A DNA stretch of 16,672 nt from Phycisphaeraceae bacterium (GTDB lineage Bacteria; Planctomycetota; Phycisphaerae; Phycisphaerales; Phycisphaeraceae). The stretch is from contig JAJDCV010000092.1 in the NCBI GenBank assembly GCA_029260675.1, forward strand, positions 1-16,672, given 5' to 3'. How positions within the stretch are numbered: the stretch's first letter is position 1; each line of letters begins with the position of its first letter. Positions 13,699 through 16,672 of this stretch are shown here, piece by piece. The position numbers and the translations under genes were made by a program. Below the pieces are notes generated by a model. The model had not been told where the DNA came from. It saw only the letters and a list, made by a program, of their open reading frames with translations, and ran no database searches.

Positions 13699-14937
13699 AT
13701 GATACAAGCCCGATCGGATTCGTGGCGTGCTTGGCCCGTCCTGTTGTTATGTGTCCTGATGGCCGTCTCGGGCTGCCGACGGGCCCGTGTGCAAGCCCCG
13801 GACTACAGCCGACCGCTGCCGCCCGGTGCCAGCGCGCTTCGGCTCGTGACCGACCCCGCCCGGATGCCGGACCTTGCGCCCGCCGCCCGGCAGGTCACCG
13901 CGCCCGGGTTTATCCAGGCCCTTGATCGCAGCATCCAGTGGTACCAGATCCCCTCGACACAGAGCTTGTTCCCCATCGCCGGGGTCAGCCACGTCCACGC
14001 ACACGCCTCGGCCTACGCGCTCAAGCAGATCGCCCAGTCCGGGCAGGGCCAAGCCCTCTCGCAGCTACAAAGTGAGTTTGATGTCTACGAATCGGTCGGC
14101 TGGGACGGCGGTGGCGGGGTGCTGTTCACCGGCTATTACAGCCCGGTGTTCAAGGCTTCACGCACACGAGCCCCCGGCTCCCCCGGTTCCCCCGGTTCCC
14201 CCGGCTTCGAGCACCCGCTCTACCAAAAGCCCAACGACCTCACTTCCAATCCGCTCACCGGAGAGATCCTGGGGACCTACCCCACGCGCGCCCGGATCGA
14301 AGACTCGCATATGCTCGCCGGCACAGAGTTGGTCTATCTCCAAAACCGCTTCGACGCCTACCTGATCCACGTCAACGGCTCGGCCAAGCTGGAGATGACC
14401 GACGGCTCGGTGATGTACGTCGGGTACGCCGCCAACAACGGCCACGAATACACCAGCATCGGCCGAGCCCTGGTCGCCGATGGCAAAATCAGCGCCGACA
14501 AGCTGAGCCTGCCCACCCTCCGGGCCTACTTCGCCAGCCACCCCGAAGAGCTGGACGGTTACATCCGCCGAAACGATCGGTTCGTGTTCTTCCGCGAATA
14601 CTCAGGCGACACCTGGCCGGCCGGTTCGCTTGGGTTCAAGGTCACCGCCGGACGGTCTCTGGCGACCGACAAGGCGATCTTCCCCCGTGGCTGCGTGGTC
14701 CTGGTCACCACCGACAAGGCCCCGACCGGCGGGTGGGCCTTGCCGCCCAGCCAACTCATGCTCGATCAAGACACCGGCGGCGCGATCCGTGCCCCGGGCC
14801 GAGGCGACATCTACTTCGGGATCGGTCCGACTGCCGAGGCCTCCGCCGGACGCCAGGCCGCTGAGGGTCGGCTGTATTACCTCCTATTGAAGCGCGACCG
14901 CGTTCAGGCGTGGTATGACCGGATGAATCAGCCGTGA
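13699..14937 (+). CDS. mltA: MltA-type membrane-bound lytic murein transglycosylase (lipoprotein)
   Basis: MltA enzymes cleave the MurNAc-GlcNAc bond of peptidoglycan with formation of 1,6-anhydro-MurNAc, in the periplasm at the outer membrane. The 412-residue precursor has a signal segment (PVLLLCVLMAVSGC) with lipobox VSGC and Cys26. The MltA domain includes FTGYYSPV (143-150), VNGSAKLEMTDGSVMYVGYAANNGHEYTSIG (225-255), RNDRFVFFRE (291-300) and the 3D domain LDQDTGGAIRAPGRGDIYFG (355-374). That last segment matches the E. coli LDVGGAIKG..DIY segment with the catalytic Asp; D358 and D370 are the candidates. A Gly-Ser-Pro insertion (PGSPGSPGSPG, 159-169) interrupts the domain. GAGG lies 7 nt before the ATG. 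Confidence 0.9.
   Translation: MIQARSDSWRAWPVLLLCVLMAVSGCRRARVQAPDYSRPLPPGASALRLVTDPARMPDLAPAARQVTAPGFIQALDRSIQWYQIPSTQSLFPIAGVSHVHAHASAYALKQIAQSGQGQALSQLQSEFDVYESVGWDGGGGVLFTGYYSPVFKASRTRAPGSPGSPGSPGFEHPLYQKPNDLTSNPLTGEILGTYPTRARIEDSHMLAGTELVYLQNRFDAYLIHVNGSAKLEMTDGSVMYVGYAANNGHEYTSIGRALVADGKISADKLSLPTLRAYFASHPEELDGYIRRNDRFVFFREYSGDTWPAGSLGFKVTAGRSLATDKAIFPRGCVVLVTTDKAPTGGWALPPSQLMLDQDTGGAIRAPGRGDIYFGIGPTAEASAGRQAAEGRLYYLLLKRDRVQAWYDRMNQP
14172..14207 (+). repeat. Four 9-bp CCCCGG units encoding a Pro-Gly-Ser insert in the MltA-type protein
   Basis: CCCCGG starts at 14172, 14181, 14190 and 14199, a period of exactly 9 bp with the remaining three bases CTC, TTC, TTC and CTT. It keeps frame and encodes tandem Pro-Gly-Ser. 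The array falls in a loop between two conserved strands, as expected for a tolerated slippage or insertion product. Confidence 0.85.
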
Positions 14938-15008
14938 GTTGTGGACGCGGTAAGCGAGTTGTTCCAGAAAATACAGTCTTGCGCCGTGCTAACGAACGTT
15001 TTTTCCCG

Positions 15009-15022
15009 TACACTCCTCCCCC
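15009..15022 (+). promoter_or_regulatory. Putative leaderless-type -10 box (TACACT) before cmk
   Basis: TACACT at 15009-15014 lies 8 nt before the cmk ATG and is followed by a C-rich stretch without a Shine-Dalgarno. It is the third copy of this hexamer in this position in the window. Confidence 0.42.
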
Positions 15023-15709
15023 ATGCAGAGGCTGATTATTACCCTGGATGGACCCGCGGGCGCCGGCAAATCCACCGTGGCCTGGCGCCTGGCTAAGAAG
15101 CTGGGGCTGGAGTTTCTCGATACCGGGGCGATGTACCGGGGATTAAGCGCTAAATGTGTTGAGCGTGGGATCGACCCGGTGGCCGAGGACTATGCCGTGG
15201 TCGAGCTGGCCCGGAACAGCGACTTTCGATTCGACTGGACCCAGGACCCGCCGAGGCTGAACGTGGGGGGCACGGATGTGACCGACCGCCTGCGAGATAG
15301 CGACGTCACCGGGCAGGTCTCCGAGGTCGCGGCGATCCCGGGCGTCCGGCAGGTCATGGTCCGCGAACAGCGAAGGATGGGCGACGAGCACCCCCGGCTG
15401 GTGACGGAAGGCCGGGACCAGGGCTCGGTCGTTTTCCCAGGCGCGGAGGTCAAGTTTTACTTGGACGCCACGCCCAACATCCGCGCCAAGCGCCGGGCCG
15501 AGCAGCTCCGTGCCGCCGGCAAGAAGGTTGACCTCGAGCAGATCCGAGAGAACATACTCGATCGCGATCAAAAAGACTCCAACCGCAAGGACGCGCCGTT
15601 GATCTGCCCGAAAGACGCCCACCGGATCGACACCTCAGACATGATCCTGGACGAGGTCGTCGAGATGCTGTTCGGCCTGGTCCACGAAACCGCGGGGCAA
15701 GCGCTTTGA
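15023..15709 (+). CDS. cmk: Cytidylate kinase
   Basis: Cmk phosphorylates CMP and dCMP with ATP in the cytoplasm and so recycles CMP released by RNA decay and phospholipid synthesis. The 228-residue product is the normal length. The P-loop GPAGAGKST is at 10-18, followed by FLDTGAMYRG (31-40), the TEGRDQGSVVFP segment (family GRDIGTVVFP), a KRRAEQL lid region, and ILDRDQKDSNRKDAPL (family RDxxDSxRxxAPL). The stop codon overlaps the plsC start (TTGA), and the same cmk-plsC order is common in bacteria, which supports an operon. No SD precedes the ATG. Confidence 0.94.
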   Translation: MQRLIITLDGPAGAGKSTVAWRLAKKLGLEFLDTGAMYRGLSAKCVERGIDPVAEDYAVVELARNSDFRFDWTQDPPRLNVGGTDVTDRLRDSDVTGQVSEVAAIPGVRQVMVREQRRMGDEHPRLVTEGRDQGSVVFPGAEVKFYLDATPNIRAKRRAEQLRAAGKKVDLEQIRENILDRDQKDSNRKDAPLICPKDAHRIDTSDMILDEVVEMLFGLVHETAGQAL

Positions 15710-16383
15710 TCCAGGCTCTGCGTCAACGTCAACCGGGATCGCAGATCTGGCGCATCGCGTTCTGGCACTTCTTCCATTTCCTGTGGTATCTGGTCCTTGT
15801 GCCGTTCTACCGGTACCGGGCTTTTAACATCAACAACATCCCCAAGACCGGGCCGGTCCTGCTGGTCAGCAATCATCAGTCGTTCCTGGACCTGCCGATC
15901 ATCGCGATGGCCAGCACACGCCGGCACTATGTGCCCCTGGCCCGCTCGGGCTTGTTTGATCACCCGTTATTCGCCTGGCTGATCCGCAACCTCAACGCGA
16001 TCTCGGTTGTCCAGGGCGAAAGCGACATCGGTGCCATACGCAAGTGCATCAAGGAGTTGGGCAAAGGCCATGTGCTTCTGATCTTCCCGGAAGGGCAGCG
16101 GACGCTCAGCGGCGAGGTCGAGCCGTTCCAGACCGGGACCATGCTGGTGATCAAGCGTGCCAAGCCGACGATCGTGCCGGTCGCCGTCGATGGCGGGTTC
16201 AACATCTGGAAGCGGGGGCAGGCCAGGCCCAAACTCCACGGCCGGATCGGTGTGACTTTCGGCAAGCCGATCCCCCCCGAAGTCATTGTCCAGATGGGCG
16301 CCGACGCCGGCCTGGCGTTCTTGCGCCAAGAGATCAGCGAGATGCGCACCGAGTTGGCCAAGCGGCTGGCGGGCTGCTCATAA
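15706..16383 (+). CDS. plsC: 1-acyl-sn-glycerol-3-phosphate acyltransferase
   Basis: PlsC acylates lysophosphatidic acid at the sn-2 position to form phosphatidic acid at the inner membrane. Motif I is NHQSFLD at 56-62 (H57, D62) and motif III is FPEGQRT at 127-133, where Gln replaces the more common Thr. Motif IV is IVPVAVDGG around 156-164. An amphipathic or membrane-associated N-terminal helix (WRIAFWHFFHFLWYLVLVPFY, residues 15-35) is present. The length (225 aa) is typical. The TTG start overlaps the cmk TGA stop as TTGA, so translation is probably coupled; no ATG lies in the conserved N-terminus. Membership in the LPLAT superfamily is certain; the exact acceptor is inferred from the family and from the cmk linkage. 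Confidence 0.89.
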   Translation: MIQALRQRQPGSQIWRIAFWHFFHFLWYLVLVPFYRYRAFNINNIPKTGPVLLVSNHQSFLDLPIIAMASTRRHYVPLARSGLFDHPLFAWLIRNLNAISVVQGESDIGAIRKCIKELGKGHVLLIFPEGQRTLSGEVEPFQTGTMLVIKRAKPTIVPVAVDGGFNIWKRGQARPKLHGRIGVTFGKPIPPEVIVQMGADAGLAFLRQEISEMRTELAKRLAGCS

Positions 16384-16487
16384 AGGACTCGGCCACCTGT
16401 TCTTCCTGTCGTGGTTGAGCAGACGTACCCGCATCCTGGCCCCGCTCAGCGTCTTGCATAACGCCTGCCTGCCTGGAGCAACACGCT

Positions 16488-16496
16488 TGATATAAT
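16488..16496 (+). promoter_or_regulatory. Extended -10 promoter upstream of the CstA-like gene
   Basis: TGATATAAT joins the TGn extension to a perfect TATAAT at 16491-16496. No good -35 lies 16-18 bp upstream. Transcription would start near 16503, leaving a leader of about 54 nt. The spacer 16384-16556 holds no gene that I can recognise. Confidence 0.6.
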
Positions 16497-16556
16497 CGTC
16501 ACCGGGACAGTCAGACCACCCGCACTCGCGGCCGTCGTGTCAACAGGGTCATCTTT

Positions 16557-16672
16557 ATGCAGACACTCTTGATCGCAGTCGGGGCCGGGGTCGCCTTTAT
16601 CATCGCCTACCACACCTACGGGCGCTGGCTGGGCAACAAGGTCTTCAACCTCTCCGCCGGGTTCGTCTGCCC
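16557..16672 (+). CDS. CstA-family carbon starvation/peptide transporter, N-terminus only
   Basis: Only the first 38 codons are inside the window. The sequence starts MQTLLIAVGAGVAFIIAYHTYG and continues RWLGNKVFNLSAGFVCP. One hydrophobic membrane helix (about 3-18) is followed by YxTYGRWLxxKVF, the hallmark opening of the CstA family, inner-membrane proteins that import pyruvate or peptides when carbon is scarce. AGGG lies 8 nt before the ATG and an extended -10 promoter lies upstream. The call rests on a short fragment; the rest of the gene runs off the right edge. Confidence 0.75.
   Translation, partial: MQTLLIAVGAGVAFIIAYHTYGRWLGNKVFNLSAGFVC

Noticed and set aside
13591..13707. N-terminal extension of the M50 protease
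   Set aside because: Residues there are Arg/Pro-rich, lack a membrane segment and overlap the start of divergent mltA; the GTG at 13590 matches the family's beginning.

Overview
The window is about 16.7 kb of GC-rich bacterial chromosome. It most likely comes from a planctomycete, possibly class Phycisphaerae. That placement is an inference from a PEP-CTERM exosortase-substrate protein with a KRRR tail, many lipoproteins and periplasmic enzymes, housekeeping genes scattered in short operons on both strands, and intergenic spacers filled with short-period inverted repeats. No rRNA, tRNA, CRISPR array, transposase or prophage gene was seen.

Layout. The left edge is the 3' part of rsmG, followed by a repeat-filled spacer and a metallo-beta-lactamase-fold hydrolase of the glyoxalase II type. 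A convergent spacer with a perfect 23-bp inverted repeat separates it from a minus-strand series. In transcription order that series is aspS, asnB and a secreted endonuclease/exonuclease/phosphatase-family protein. The aspS-asnB gap is almost wholly a large inverted repeat. Divergent to aspS is ribE (riboflavin synthase). A second minus-strand operon follows: gluQ, a DUF192 lipoprotein translationally coupled to it, and a PP2C (SpoIIE/RsbU type) phosphatase with a degenerate receiver-like N-terminus. Only 20 bp separate the gluQ start from the divergent purN start.

Right half. A PEP-CTERM protein has its own promoter, a strong Shine-Dalgarno (SD) site and a textbook terminator. A 38-residue lipoprotein lies on the minus strand, back to back with a gene encoding a PilZ domain fused to a J-domain. 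Next come a convergent M50 (site-2-protease type) membrane protease, an MltA-type lytic transglycosylase lipoprotein, the overlapping pair cmk-plsC, and the first 38 codons of a CstA-like transporter behind an extended -10 promoter.

Function. Most genes are housekeeping: rRNA methylation, Asp-tRNA charging and the queuosine modification of tRNA-Asp, asparagine, riboflavin, purine, CMP and phospholipid synthesis, and cell-wall turnover. The most unusual items are the PilZ-J fusion (a possible c-di-GMP-responsive co-chaperone), the modular short-period inverted repeats in three spacers, a recurring TACACT box 6-8 nt before start codons that suggests leaderless mRNAs, and the near-symmetrical 20-bp gluQ/purN divergent promoter.
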